A stretch of DNA of 64,000 bases, taken from positions 147,893 to 211,892 of the forward strand of contig CCNA01000061.1 in the NCBI GenBank assembly GCA_000824805.1. The letters run 5' to 3'. The notes beneath the pieces were generated by a model. The model saw nothing but the letters and a program-made list of their open reading frames with translations, made no database searches and was not told where the DNA came from. Below, in pieces: positions 15,709 to 27,280 of this stretch (its first letter is position 1; every line of letters begins with the position of its first letter). The translations under genes were made by a program, and so were the position numbers. Source of the stretch: Mesorhizobium sp. SOD10 (GTDB taxonomy: Bacteria > Pseudomonadota > Alphaproteobacteria > Rhizobiales > Rhizobiaceae).

Positions 15709-16941
15709 TTACCGAAGCGATCTGATCATATCCATCACGTCGGGTTCCGCCTTCCCGCCGTCGAAGGCATCGATGATGCCGAAGGCGCCGCCATAGCTCC
15801 ACACCGACCATGAAAAGCCATGCGCCTCGGCGCGGGCGATCATGTCGCGCACATAGGCGGCGCGGTATGCGGCCGGCATGACGAAGCCGATGCCGTATTC
15901 CTTGCGGATCATGCCGAATTCGCCGAGGGTGATATCCTGCGGCTTGATGCCGTTGGCCTTCGCCCAGGCGTCGACCGTCGCGAACGGCGCATCCATCACG
16001 CCAAGCAGCTTTTCGGGACTGTCCATTGTCGCCACCTGCTCGTCGAGATAGGCGAGCAGACCGCTCCGTCGCGCCCAGGGCGCCTCGGCCCTGATCCGGT
16101 CGCGAATCGTGTCCAGCGTCATATCCAGCTGTGCCTTCGGAACGGCCGTCAGCGGATAGGGCAGGCCGGTGACATAGGGGATGAAGTCGCCGGCCCAGCT
16201 TGCGCCCTGATGCGTCAGAAGGAACGGATCGTAGGAGTGGAAGGTCCAGATGATATTGTCATCGGCAATCGTCCTGGGATCGATCCTGGCAAGCGACTCC
16301 GCGTTCGAATAGCAGCCGCCGGTCAGGATCAGCGTCAGCCTGGTGGCGGAGGCGCGCGCGGCGGCGAACAATTGCTTCTGACGGTCGGGCCAAAGATTGG
16401 CGCCGTTCGCCTCGCAATCGACCAGCGGCTCGTTCATCAGTTCCAGCGCGACAAGCTTCGGATCTTCCCTGGCCAAGGTCCGCGCCATCTTGCGCACCAA
16501 TTCGGCATAGGCGTCGAATAGGGCCTGGTCGTGCATGACCTCGCTCATGCCGATCTTGCGATTGCCGCCGGCGGGGATCAGATGCAGGTCGACGATCACC
16601 TTCAGGCCGGCGCGGTTGATCATGCGCGCCGAGTCGAGGACGCTGGCATAGAGGTCGTCGCGGAGGGCCGTGGTCCGGTCCGAAAGAAAGGGCGAGGGAT
16701 CGACCGGCATGCGCAGGAAATCGAGACCGGCATCCTTGAGCGCCTTGAGGTCGCCCTCCTTGATGAATTTGCGCCACTCGGGATAGGGCAGGATCGCCTG
16801 GCGCTCGCCCCATTTGTCCTCGGCCGGCCAGGTCACCCACTGGTCGAGATTGAGGCCGCGTTTCATCGAGAACGTCGCTCCCCCAGCCGGCAATGCCAAC
16901 GCGCCGAGCGCAAGCAGCGCCGCCATCAAGGTCTTGATCAT
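15709..16941 (-). CDS. Secreted glycoside hydrolase family 5 (cellulase-like)
   Basis: A 410-residue protein with a signal peptide (MIKTLMAALLALGALALPAGG) and a GH5 TIM barrel. Diagnostic parts are KRGLNLDQWVTWP near the start, the conserved arginine in FLRMPVDPSPF, the acid/base glutamate in LVALELMNEP, the TFHSYDPFLLTHQG strand and the nucleophile glutamate in DITLGEFGM. The family cleaves beta-linked glucans or mannans. In rhizobia such enzymes can trim self-made cellulose or exopolysaccharide or act on plant walls, but no cellulose-synthase genes are nearby. The ATG at 16941 is preferred to a TTG three codons earlier. It stands alone, diverging from ybgC. Confidence 0.9.
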   Translation of the reverse strand: MIKTLMAALLALGALALPAGGATFSMKRGLNLDQWVTWPAEDKWGERQAILPYPEWRKFIKEGDLKALKDAGLDFLRMPVDPSPFLSDRTTALRDDLYASVLDSARMINRAGLKVIVDLHLIPAGGNRKIGMSEVMHDQALFDAYAELVRKMARTLAREDPKLVALELMNEPLVDCEANGANLWPDRQKQLFAAARASATRLTLILTGGCYSNAESLARIDPRTIADDNIIWTFHSYDPFLLTHQGASWAGDFIPYVTGLPYPLTAVPKAQLDMTLDTIRDRIRAEAPWARRSGLLAYLDEQVATMDSPEKLLGVMDAPFATVDAWAKANGIKPQDITLGEFGMIRKEYGIGFVMPAAYRAAYVRDMIARAEAHGFSWSVWSYGGAFGIIDAFDGGKAEPDVMDMIRSLR

Positions 16942-17040
16942 AGTGCCCAACAGTGCGATCCCGTTCCCGCGCGAGAAACAGTGCGTGTCGCCGAAAAATG
17001 TCCAGCGGTTTTTGGGACGACGACACGTACAGAAAAAATG

Positions 17041-17062
17041 CCTAAAGCCCGCAGGCTTTAGG
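17041..17062. terminator. Perfect nine-base stem-loop ahead of ybgC
   Basis: CCTAAAGCC and GGCTTTAGG pair around a CGCA loop. On the minus strand the hairpin is followed within three bases by a run of six Ts, so it could end leftward transcription, yet no leftward gene ends here. It may instead be a structured 5' leader of the ybgC-tol transcript. Its purpose is unclear. Confidence 0.45.
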
Positions 17063-17092
17063 TGCCTGTTCAGGCCAGAAAAGGAAAGCGCG

Positions 17093-17494
17093 ATGGATGA
17101 TCGTGGTGAATCGGCGGCGCTCAGCGCCGGGCTTTCCGGAGCGCTGACGGATTTCGGGCACCGGCTGATGGCCAGGGTGTACTATGCCGACACCGATTTC
17201 TCCGGCGTCGTCTATCATGCGCGCTATCTCGAATTCCTCGAACGCGGCCGCTCCGACTATCTGAGGCTGACCGGCGTCCACCATACCGAGCTGCTGGACG
17301 GCAAGCATGGCGAGCGCATCGTGTGGGTGGTCCGGCGCATGGAGATCGACTTCCGCTCGCCGGCGCGCATGGACGACATCCTCACCATCGACACGCGCAC
17401 CGACGATATTTCCGGCGCCCGCATCTTCATGGGCCAGCAATTGAAACGCGCTCCGCTCCGGTTCTCGGAAACCACCATTTTCGACTCGGCCTGA
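17093..17494 (+). CDS. ybgC: Tol-Pal-associated thioesterase YbgC, C-terminus shortened
   Basis: A 133-residue hotdog-fold acyl-CoA thioesterase. The catalytic motif YADTDFSGVVYHARYLEFLERGRSDYLR is intact, as is the helix DFRSPARMDDILTIDTR. Family members run to roughly 145-155 residues and end with a strand plus (R)RxP..(M)RxAL; here the protein stops after GQQLKRAPLRFSETTIFDSA. The last residues and the stop lie in the 33-nt repeat at 17472-17504. Downstream, another frame reads AMRRALRPN at about 17542, like the lost tail. I infer loss of one or two C-terminal strands; activity may be altered. It heads the tol cluster, 281 bases before tolQ. Confidence 0.82.
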   Translation: MDDRGESAALSAGLSGALTDFGHRLMARVYYADTDFSGVVYHARYLEFLERGRSDYLRLTGVHHTELLDGKHGERIVWVVRRMEIDFRSPARMDDILTIDTRTDDISGARIFMGQQLKRAPLRFSETTIFDSA

Positions 17495-17504
17495 CCTGAA
17501 TCTC
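17472..17504. repeat. 33-nt repeat carrying a stop codon, copy 2
   Basis: Thirty of 33 bases equal 15655-15687. Here it supplies the YbgC tail TTIFDSA and its TGA. The reading frame relative to the repeat is the same in both genes (A[AS]... then TGA). Confidence 0.7.
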
Positions 17505-17563
17505 AACGCCCCTCGACGCCAGCGCCTCGGCACGATACGCGGCAATGCGCCGCGCCTTACGTC

Positions 17564-17578
17564 CTAACCCATCCTTAA
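17564..17578. promoter_or_regulatory. Near-perfect CtrA-type box upstream of tolQ
   Basis: CTAA, seven bases, TTAA: one mismatch from the consensus and extended by CC on the right (TTAACC). It lies about 200 bases before tolQ. With one mismatch chance matches are commoner, so the call is tentative. Confidence 0.4.
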
Positions 17579-17775
17579 CCATAACGGTTCATGAAGGAAT
17601 TGGTGAAGATTGGCGCAATTCCTGCGCCTTCCTTTCACCAATATTTGCCTCGAAAAGGCCGCGAAACGGTGCATTCGGGGCTTATCCCGCAAGCTTCAAG
17701 CTTCGCGCGATCGGACCAAAGGGATGCCATGGGCCAGCCGCCAGCGATGCCCGGAAAATCTTAAGGACTTAAGTC

Positions 17776-18486
<711 letters not shown>

Positions 18487-18495
18487 GGAACGATC

Positions 18496-18957
18496 ATGGG
18501 GATGTCTGCTGCTGGCGCAGGTGGCACGGGGCGAGGCGGGCGTGGCCATAGGCGCCGCGGCCGTCACCATGCCTTGATGTCCGAAATCAACGTCACGCCG
18601 ATGGTCGACGTGATGCTGGTGCTTTTGATCATCTTCATGGTCGCGGCGCCTCTGCTCACCGTCGGGGTTCCGATCGACCTGCCGGACACGCAGGCCAAGG
18701 CGATGAATGTCGACACGCAGCCGGTCACCGTGTCGATCAACGCCGCCGGCCAGATTTATCTGCAGGAAACCGAGATCCCGATCGAGGAGCTGGTGGCGAA
18801 ACTGCAGGCGATTTCCAAGACCGGCTATGACGAGCGCATCTTCATCCGCGGCGACAAGTCGACGGATTACGGCACCGCGATGAAGGTCATGGCCCGCATT
18901 TCGGCGGCGGGCTACAAGAATATCGGCCTGGTCTCGCTGCAGGAACAGGATCAGTAG
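18496..18957 (+). CDS. tolR: Tol-Pal protein TolR
   Basis: A 153-residue protein with a glycine-rich, basic cytoplasmic start, a single membrane helix at about 38-58 (PMVDVMLVLLIIFMVAAPLL) with the functional Asp in VDVML, and an ExbD-like periplasmic domain ending GYKNIGLVSLQEQ. It works with TolQ as the proton-driven stator. The ATG at 18496 is taken because it is nine bases from tolQ and gives the longest glycine-rich leader; an internal ATG at residue 3 is equally possible. tolA follows after nine bases. Confidence 0.96.
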   Translation: MGMSAAGAGGTGRGGRGHRRRGRHHALMSEINVTPMVDVMLVLLIIFMVAAPLLTVGVPIDLPDTQAKAMNVDTQPVTVSINAAGQIYLQETEIPIEELVAKLQAISKTGYDERIFIRGDKSTDYGTAMKVMARISAAGYKNIGLVSLQEQDQ

Positions 18958-18966
18958 GCGCGCCAG

Positions 18967-20121
18967 ATGCGGACCGGTCTCACCTCTTCGGTGATCTTGC
19001 ATGCGGTGGCGCTGGCCTTCGGGCTGTTCACGCTGTCCTCGCCGCCGGCCATGCCGGCCTCCGACGTGGAGTCGGTGGCGGTCGACATCGTGCCGATGGA
19101 AGCCATCGCGCAGACGCTGCAGGGCGACAAGAAGGCGGTCATGCATGACAAGCCGGCGCCTGTTCCGACGAAGCGCCCGGATGTGGTTCCCAACGCCCAG
19201 AAAGTCGGCGAGAACACCGTCGATACCGACAAGCCGGTGACGGACGAAGCCAAGCCGAAGCCAGTCGAGAAGACGGCGGCGCCGCCGCCGGCGCCGACGC
19301 CGACCGAGAAGCCGGCGGTCGAGGACGTGCCGAAGCCGCAGGAGAAGCCGAAGCCGACGCCTGCGACGGAGGTCGCGCCGACGCCGACGCCGAAGGAAGA
19401 GGTCAAGCCCGAGCCGGTCAAGCAGACGGAGCCGAAGCCGACGCCGGCCAAGGAACCGAAGCCCGCGCCGCAGCCGGACAAGACCGCGGCCATCCAGAAA
19501 GAAGAAATCAAACCCGACGCGGTGGCCGAGGCGATCTCGCAGGATCAGCCGACGGAGGAAGCACAGCTTCCGGATTCCGCGCCGGCGCCGGAAGCGCGGC
19601 CGAAGCCGCAGCCGGCGCAGGCCGAGAGCGCCAAGGCGCCGGATCGCAAGGACGCGGAAAAGCCGGTGAAGGAAGCCTCTTCCAAGAAGAAATCGGACGA
19701 GAAGCAGTTCAACGCCGACGAAATAACGGCTCTGCTCGACAAGCAGAAGCCATCCGGCGGCGGCGCCAAGCGCTCGACCCAGCAGGCCTCGCTCGGCGGC
19801 GAAAAGGATCAAGGCCAGAAGCTCTCCAGGTCGGAGCAGGGGGCGCTGGAGGACCAGCTCGGTGGGTGCTGGACCCTTCCCGTCGGCCTCGAAGGCTCCG
19901 AGAACTTCACCGTGGTCGTCCGCTTCAACCTGAATGCCTCCGGCAAGCTGGAGGGCCGCCCGATCGTCGAGAAGTCCAGCGGCAACCCCCAGTTCGACGC
20001 CAGCGCGGTTCGCGCCGTGCAGAAATGCGATGTCGCCGGGCTGCAGGTTCCCGCCGGAAAGCAAGACATCTGGTCTGACATTCGCGTCAACTTCGATCCG
20101 AGAGCGATGCTTGGCCTGTAG
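18967..20121 (+). CDS. tolA: Tol-Pal bridging protein TolA
   Basis: A 384-residue protein. A short membrane anchor (about 5-22, SSVILHAVALAFGLFTL) is followed by a long Pro/Lys/Glu/Ala-rich periplasmic stalk at about 60-240 with repeats such as EKPKPTPATE, then the C-terminal TonB/TolA domain (about 285-384: LEDQLGGCWTLPVG... FDASAVRAVQKC...VNFDPR). Two cysteines (in GGCW and QKCD) probably form the family disulfide. It links TolQR to TolB and Pal at the outer membrane. The polyproline stretches make it a likely client of EF-P. Confidence 0.95.
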   Translation: MRTGLTSSVILHAVALAFGLFTLSSPPAMPASDVESVAVDIVPMEAIAQTLQGDKKAVMHDKPAPVPTKRPDVVPNAQKVGENTVDTDKPVTDEAKPKPVEKTAAPPPAPTPTEKPAVEDVPKPQEKPKPTPATEVAPTPTPKEEVKPEPVKQTEPKPTPAKEPKPAPQPDKTAAIQKEEIKPDAVAEAISQDQPTEEAQLPDSAPAPEARPKPQPAQAESAKAPDRKDAEKPVKEASSKKKSDEKQFNADEITALLDKQKPSGGGAKRSTQQASLGGEKDQGQKLSRSEQGALEDQLGGCWTLPVGLEGSENFTVVVRFNLNASGKLEGRPIVEKSSGNPQFDASAVRAVQKCDVAGLQVPAGKQDIWSDIRVNFDPRAMLGL

Positions 20122-20159
20122 CCTGAGCGTCCAAAAATCAGCAAGAGAAGCGAGAAGAC

Positions 20160-21473
20160 ATGAAATCCATCCTCAAGCCGCTCCTGATGGTCGCCGCGAT
20201 GGCGATGGGCATAAGTTCCGTCGCGATCTTGCCTGCCCAGGCAACTCTCGAGCTGAACGTCAACAAAGGCAATGTCGAGCCGATGCCGATCGCCATCCCT
20301 GACTTCCAGGGGGGACTTGGGCCGCAGATATCGGAGATCGTCACAGCCGATCTGAAACGGTCGGGACTGTTCGCGCCGATCGACAAGGCCGCCTTTGTCG
20401 AAAAGATCACCAATCCGGATGCCACGCCCCGTTTTGACGACTGGAAGGTGATCAACGCGCAGGCGCTGGTCACCGGCAGCGTGAGCAAGGAGGCGGACGG
20501 CCGCATCCGGGCCCAGTACCGCCTGTGGGATATTTTCGGCAACCAGCAGCTGGCCGGCGAGCAGTTTTTCGCCAACGACGCCAATCAGCGCCGTGTCGCG
20601 CACATCATCGCCGATGCGATCTATGAGAAGATCACCGGCGAAAAAGGCTATTTCGACACACGCGTCGTCTTCGTCGACGAATCCGGCGCCAAGAACGCGC
20701 GCAAGAAGCGCCTCGCCATCATGGACCAGGACGGCGCCAATGTGCGCTACCTGTCGGACGGCCGCTCGATCGTGCTGACGCCGCGCTTCTCGCCGAATCG
20801 GCAGGAAATCACCTACATGTCCTATGAGAGCGGACAGCCGAAGGTCTACCTGCTGCAGATCGAGACCGGCCAGCGCGAGCTGGTCGGCAATTTCCCGGGC
20901 ATGACGTTCGCGCCGCGCTTTTCGCCCGACGGCCAGAAGGTGATCATGAGCCTGCTGCGCGACGACGGCAATTCCAACATCTTCGCCATGGACCTGAGGA
21001 GCCGCTCGACGACGCGGCTGACCGACTCGACCGCGATCGACACCTCGCCCTCCTATTCGCCGGACGGCTCGCAGATCGTCTTCACCTCCGACCGTGGCGG
21101 TGGCAGCGGTCGCTCGCAGATCTATGTCATGGGCGCGGACGGCTCCAACCCGCACCGCATCTCCTTCGGCGATGGCGTCTATTCGACGCCGGTTTGGTCG
21201 CCGCGCGGCGACCTCATCGCCTTCACCAAGCAGAGCGGCGGCGAATTCCAGATCGGCGTCATGAAGACCGACGGCTCGGGCGAGCGCATCCTGTCCTCCG
21301 GCTTCCAGCAGGAAGGCCCGACCTGGGCGCCGAACGGTCGCGTCTTGATGTTCTTCCGCGACTCCGCCGGCGGCCCGAAGCTGGTCTCGGTCGATCTCAC
21401 CGGCCGCAACGAGCAGCAGATCCCGACGGCAAATTACGCTTCCGACCCGGCTTGGTCGCCGCTTCTCGAGTAG
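20160..21473 (+). CDS. tolB: Tol-Pal periplasmic protein TolB
   Basis: A 437-residue protein. After a signal peptide (ending LPAQATLE) comes the small TolB-N domain (to about 165) and a six-bladed beta-propeller. Propeller repeats of the FSPDGQ/YSPDGS kind recur (LTPRFSPNRQEITYMSYESG, TFAPRFSPDGQKVIMSLLRD, DTSPSYSPDGSQIVFTSDRG, STPVWSPRGDLIAF). TolB shuttles between Pal and TolA so that the complex can contract the envelope during division. It lies 38 bases after tolA with a ribosome site GAAGCGAGAAGAC. Confidence 0.97.
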   Translation: MKSILKPLLMVAAMAMGISSVAILPAQATLELNVNKGNVEPMPIAIPDFQGGLGPQISEIVTADLKRSGLFAPIDKAAFVEKITNPDATPRFDDWKVINAQALVTGSVSKEADGRIRAQYRLWDIFGNQQLAGEQFFANDANQRRVAHIIADAIYEKITGEKGYFDTRVVFVDESGAKNARKKRLAIMDQDGANVRYLSDGRSIVLTPRFSPNRQEITYMSYESGQPKVYLLQIETGQRELVGNFPGMTFAPRFSPDGQKVIMSLLRDDGNSNIFAMDLRSRSTTRLTDSTAIDTSPSYSPDGSQIVFTSDRGGGSGRSQIYVMGADGSNPHRISFGDGVYSTPVWSPRGDLIAFTKQSGGEFQIGVMKTDGSGERILSSGFQQEGPTWAPNGRVLMFFRDSAGGPKLVSVDLTGRNEQQIPTANYASDPAWSPLLE

Positions 21474-21728
21474 GGGATCGAAAAAGGGGAATTGAAGAAC
21501 TGATGAAGGCGGGGCCCCAAAATCCCGCTTTCCCCACCTTGGTCGCGTTTTGGCCGCATTTCTGCCTACGGTCCGCACGCAATCCCGCCCTTGGTAAATG
21601 CGTGGGCAAAACGGCCGCGGACGGCGGCTCGAAACCAAAAATTAACCCTGTTTCTTGAACGGTGGTTAACCCAAACGTGGTTACTGGGTGATCAACAAAA
21701 TCACTCATATGCGAAGGAGAGAGGCGGC

Positions 21729-22235
21729 ATGGGCCGTATCGCAGCACTTACCAGAAATCCGGCGATGATCGCGCTGGTGGCGGCTCTCGCCATCACCGGT
21801 TGCGCCTCGAAGAAGACCCCGAACAGCGCGGCCGAGCTCGGCCTGAACGGTGCAGGCGCAGCCACCCCCGGTTCGGCGCAGGACTTCACCGTCAATATCG
21901 GCGACCGCATCTTCTTCGACACCGATTCCTCGTCGATCCGCGCCGATGCCCAGACCACGCTGTCGCGTCAGGCGCAGTGGCTCAACCAGTATCGTCAGTA
22001 CGCGATCGTCATCGAAGGCCACGCCGACGAGCGCGGCACGCGCGAGTACAATCTGGCGCTGGGCGCACGCCGCGCCGCCGCCACGCGCGACTTCCTGATC
22101 TCCAAGGGCGTCTCTGCCAGCCGCCTGAAGACCATCTCTTACGGCAAGGAGCGTCCGGTCGCGGTCTGCGACGACATCTCCTGCTGGTCGCAGAACCGTC
22201 GCGCCGTCACCACGCTGTCCGGCGCCGGCTCCTAA
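21729..22235 (+). CDS. pal: Peptidoglycan-associated lipoprotein Pal
   Basis: A 168-residue outer-membrane lipoprotein. The lipobox is AITGCAS, with the acylated Cys about 22 residues in. The OmpA-like domain (about 55-165) has the peptidoglycan-binding signature VIEGHADERGTREYNLALGARRA and the late SQNRRAV. A strong ribosome site, AAGGAGAG, supports the start at 21729; the frame is open 138 bases upstream without coding character. The 255-base gap after tolB contains several TTAAC motifs and may hold a promoter. A terminator follows at 22304. Confidence 0.97.
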   Translation: MGRIAALTRNPAMIALVAALAITGCASKKTPNSAAELGLNGAGAATPGSAQDFTVNIGDRIFFDTDSSSIRADAQTTLSRQAQWLNQYRQYAIVIEGHADERGTREYNLALGARRAAATRDFLISKGVSASRLKTISYGKERPVAVCDDISCWSQNRRAVTTLSGAGS

Positions 22236-22303
22236 GGGCCGGGTCCCGCGGCCGCCGCCTTGGCACGACGCCAGGCGACAAAAATACAACATCGCAAAAA
22301 TCA

Positions 22304-22328
22304 AAGGCGGCCTCAGGGCCGCCTTTTT
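22304..22328 (+). terminator. Intrinsic terminator after pal
   Basis: Arms AAGGCGGCC and GGCCGCCTT around a four-base loop, followed by Ts. It should end most tolQ-pal transcripts, so cpoB and tilS probably have their own promoter or depend on read-through. Confidence 0.88.
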
Positions 22329-22455
22329 CATTTGCAACATCCGGAAACAAAATTTGGCCGAAGTCTCGCGTCCTGCTATGAGCGCGAGGGCGCTTGCTCC
22401 CCCTGTTTGATTTGGAAAGGCGCATCAGGCCAACACACCCACCGCGAGAGACAGA

Positions 22456-23616
22456 ATGCATTTCAGAACGGTCCTGAGCGGCACGCTTGCGCTGCTGCTC
22501 GTATCAAGCCTTCCAAGCCTTGCCGCGTCGGCCGACAGCGCCGGGCGGGCTTCCGACAGCGGCTTCACCTTCCATCTGCCGACACTCGGCATCTTCGGCG
22601 ACAAGAAGAAGCCGGAGCAGGCGCAGATCGCGCAGGATAACAGCGGTGGCATGACCGGTCTGGAAGACCAGCTGCGCCAGTTGAACGGCAAGGTCGAAGA
22701 GCTCAATTTCCAGATCCTGCAGATGCAGGAACAGATCCGCAAGCAGCAGGAAGACAACGAATTCCGCTTTCAGCAGCTCGAGGGCGGCGCGCAAGGCGGC
22801 GCCAAGCCGGCCGGACAGAAGAAATCGGAGGCCGCGCCCCAGGACGGAAACAGCAACGGTGGCAACACCAATATTGGCGACGCCGGCACCGGAGACACCG
22901 GCGCCGGGGACGCTGCAACCGACAACAGCGTCGCCCAGGCCCCGGCGACGCAGGCGCCGGCCGACGCAGGCGGGCAAAATAGCGGCGGCAAGACAGTCGG
23001 CGACGTCATCGTGGAATCGCAGACCGGCGACCCCGGCAAGCTGATCACCGGCGCGCCGCCGAAGAATTTCGGCACCATCACCGTCGACAAGAACGGCAAT
23101 GTGGTCAATGCCGAGTCCAACCCGCAGGCCAGCGCGCCGGCGCAGGCTCCGATGGCAAACGCACCTTCCGCCGAGACGCCGGCTAGGAAGAACAAGGCCG
23201 GCGGCACCGAAGTCGCGGCCCTGCCGTCGACCAACAATCCCGACGAGCTCTACCGCAATTCCTACCAGTTCATCCTGTCGGGCGATTACCCGACCGCCGA
23301 GCAGGGCTTTCGCGACCACATTTCGCGCTTCCCCAAGGACGCCAAGGCGGCGGACGCGCATTATTGGCTGGGCGAGTCGCTGCTCGGTCAGCAAAAATAC
23401 CGCGATGCGGCCGAAGTCTTCCTCGCCGCCAGCAAGGACTATCCGAAGGCCAAGAAGGCGCCCGACATGCTGCTCAAGCTCGGCGTTTCGCTGGTCGGCC
23501 TGAAGCAGAACGACGTCGCCTGCGCCACCTTCAACGAGATCGGCAAGCGCTATCCCGACGTTTCCGGCGCGCTCAAGGAGCGCATCAAGCAGGAAAAGGC
23601 GCTGGCGTCGTGCTGA
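22456..23616 (+). CDS. cpoB: Cell-division coordinator CpoB (YbgF)
   Basis: A 386-residue periplasmic protein. A signal peptide (to about 28) leads to a short coiled coil at about 66-105 (LEDQLRQLNGKVEELNFQILQMQEQIRKQQ) that trimerises the family. Next is an unusually long Gly/Asn/Ala/Gln-rich linker to about 255, then three TPR units (YRNSYQFILSGDYPTAEQGFRDHISRFPKD, AHYWLGESLLGQQKYRDAAEVFLAA, MLLKLGVSLVGLKQNDVACATF). CpoB ties Tol-Pal work to peptidoglycan synthesis. Its stop overlaps the tilS start. Confidence 0.94.
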   Translation: MHFRTVLSGTLALLLVSSLPSLAASADSAGRASDSGFTFHLPTLGIFGDKKKPEQAQIAQDNSGGMTGLEDQLRQLNGKVEELNFQILQMQEQIRKQQEDNEFRFQQLEGGAQGGAKPAGQKKSEAAPQDGNSNGGNTNIGDAGTGDTGAGDAATDNSVAQAPATQAPADAGGQNSGGKTVGDVIVESQTGDPGKLITGAPPKNFGTITVDKNGNVVNAESNPQASAPAQAPMANAPSAETPARKNKAGGTEVAALPSTNNPDELYRNSYQFILSGDYPTAEQGFRDHISRFPKDAKAADAHYWLGESLLGQQKYRDAAEVFLAASKDYPKAKKAPDMLLKLGVSLVGLKQNDVACATFNEIGKRYPDVSGALKERIKQEKALASC

Positions 23617-24983
23617 CGCCCGATACCGAAGCTCACCTCTCGGACCGCCTTTTCTCAGACCTGGACTTTTCGAGCGGCGCCGTTGCAGCCGTGTCCGGCG
23701 GCAGCGACTCGACCGCCCTTCTTCTCCTCCTCAAGGATCACCTCGACCGGACCGCATCGGGCGCCAGGCTGCTCGCGGTGACGGTCGATCACGGCTTGAG
23801 GCCGGACTCGGCCGTCGAGGCGCGGCAGGTCGCCAAGTTCTGCGCCGAGCGCGGCATCGCGCATCGCATTCTCGCCTGGCGCGGCGACAAGCCTGCCACC
23901 GGCCTGCCGGCCGCCGCGCGCGAAGCGCGCTACAGGCTGCTTGCGCAGGCAGCCGATGCCGAACATATCAAGCTGATCCTGACCGGCCACACTGCCGACG
24001 ATCAGGCCGAGACGGTGCTGATGCGGCAGGCGCGCGACGATGACGGCCGCGGCCTCGCCGGCATGGCGCCCGCCACGCTGCACGACTGGCGGACATGGAT
24101 CGTCCGGCCGCTGCTCGGCACAAGGCGCGCGGCGCTGCGCGACATGCTGCGCCATCGCGATATTGGCTGGATCGAGGACCCGACCAATGTCGATGCCCGG
24201 TTCGAGCGGCCGCGCGTGCGGGCGAAGCTTGCGCAGGGCGAAGGCGAACGGCGCATCGCGGAAGCGTTGGCTCGGTCGCGCCAGGCGGCTCGCGAACGCC
24301 AGGACATCGGTCGCCGCGCCGCCATGCTCATCGACGCCTTTGCCGACCGGCCAGGTCCGGGTCTCATCCGTCTCGATCGCGATTTCGCCAGGCATGAGGA
24401 CAGCGAGGCGGCTGTCTATGCGTTGCGCATCCTTTTGGCTGCTGTCGGCGGCCTGTCCTTTCTCGCCGACGAGGCGCGCTGTGCCGAGCTGTTTTCCCGT
24501 CTGCGCCTGGGACCGCTTTGCGCTACATTGTCGCGGACGGTGGTCGATGTGCGCCGCACCGGCATTTTCCTGCACCGCGAAAACCGCAACCTGCCCGCCC
24601 CCGTGCCGCCGGACAACCAGCTTTGGGACAACCGCCGCCGCATCACTTTGAAAGACGGACCGGGCGATTTGGTGATCGCGCCGCTGGGGTCCTCCGCCGC
24701 CAGGCAAGCATCCTTGAGCGAGGATGTTCCGCAAAGCCTCTCGCGCGCGGCGCTGGCCGCGGAGCCCGCATTATGGCGCGGCGCCGAACACCTTGATTTT
24801 ACAGGCGATGATGCCAGCTCGCCGGCGATCTCGATGGTTCCGGTGGTGGCTCCTTTCGCGCGCTTCCTGCCGTCCTTCGATCTCGCGCCCGCCATCGCCA
24901 TGGCGGCGCTTGTCGGCGCACCGCCGCCGCCGGCGTCGCCATTCCTCGGCCATGATGGCGGCCGAGGGTGGGCGAAAGCTTAA
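23610..24983 (+). CDS. tilS: tRNA(Ile)-lysidine synthase TilS
   Basis: A 457-residue ATP-dependent enzyme that puts lysine on C34 of the AUA-reading tRNA-Ile, changing both its codon and its charging. The P-loop SGGSDS is at residues 29-34. The family phrases VTVDHGLRPDS, GHTADDQAETVLMRQARD, GLAGM and RPLL follow, and the C-terminal part is less kept. The GTG at 23610 is the likely start: it overlaps the cpoB stop as GTGCTGA, giving translational coupling. Longer frames run back through cpoB with no coding support. It is essential in most bacteria. Confidence 0.94.
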   Translation: MLTPDTEAHLSDRLFSDLDFSSGAVAAVSGGSDSTALLLLLKDHLDRTASGARLLAVTVDHGLRPDSAVEARQVAKFCAERGIAHRILAWRGDKPATGLPAAAREARYRLLAQAADAEHIKLILTGHTADDQAETVLMRQARDDDGRGLAGMAPATLHDWRTWIVRPLLGTRRAALRDMLRHRDIGWIEDPTNVDARFERPRVRAKLAQGEGERRIAEALARSRQAARERQDIGRRAAMLIDAFADRPGPGLIRLDRDFARHEDSEAAVYALRILLAAVGGLSFLADEARCAELFSRLRLGPLCATLSRTVVDVRRTGIFLHRENRNLPAPVPPDNQLWDNRRRITLKDGPGDLVIAPLGSSAARQASLSEDVPQSLSRAALAAEPALWRGAEHLDFTGDDASSPAISMVPVVAPFARFLPSFDLAPAIAMAALVGAPPPPASPFLGHDGGRGWAKA

Positions 24984-25087
24984 CCGATACATGCTGTTCT
25001 GCTTGGCAAGGGGAGGCGCTCTCCCTATGTTAGGCCCAAGCTCCTCCATCATCGCGGGTCCGCGCGCGGACCCCAACGGGACAATAG

Positions 25088-27022
<1,935 letters not shown>

Positions 27023-27044
27023 GGGTTGGCAATCGTTACATACA

Positions 27045-27076
27045 AACGCCGCGGATCAAACCGCGGCGTTTTCGTT
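27045..27076 (+). terminator. Intrinsic terminator after ftsH
   Basis: AACGCCGCGG (27045-27054) and CCGCGGCGTT (27061-27070) form ten perfect pairs around a six-base loop, followed by TTCGTTT. Confidence 0.88.
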
Positions 27077-27223
27077 TGGAGGATCCAGGCCGGCTGCCGA
27101 CCTTACCAACGTGGTGATCGGCGAAAGTCGGCGTGAGGGCCGATGTCCCCACGAGGGCGGAGATTGGCAGCTTCGCCGACCGCGCTTCCTTGCAGCGCGG
27201 ATGTCCCCTTGAAGCACCCCAAA

Positions 27224-27260
27224 TAAAACCCGCGCACCTTGCGATGCGCGGGGCCTTTTC
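27224..27260 (-). terminator. Terminator of the shorter cysteine-repeat gene
   Basis: Read on the minus strand the arms CCGCGCATC and GGTGCGCGG close a GCAA tetraloop and lead into GTTTTATTT. The hairpin is nearly the same as the one at 27916-27953 after the paralogue, so gene and terminator were probably duplicated together. Confidence 0.78.
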
Positions 27261-27280
27261 GGGAAGATGTGATTAAAAGG

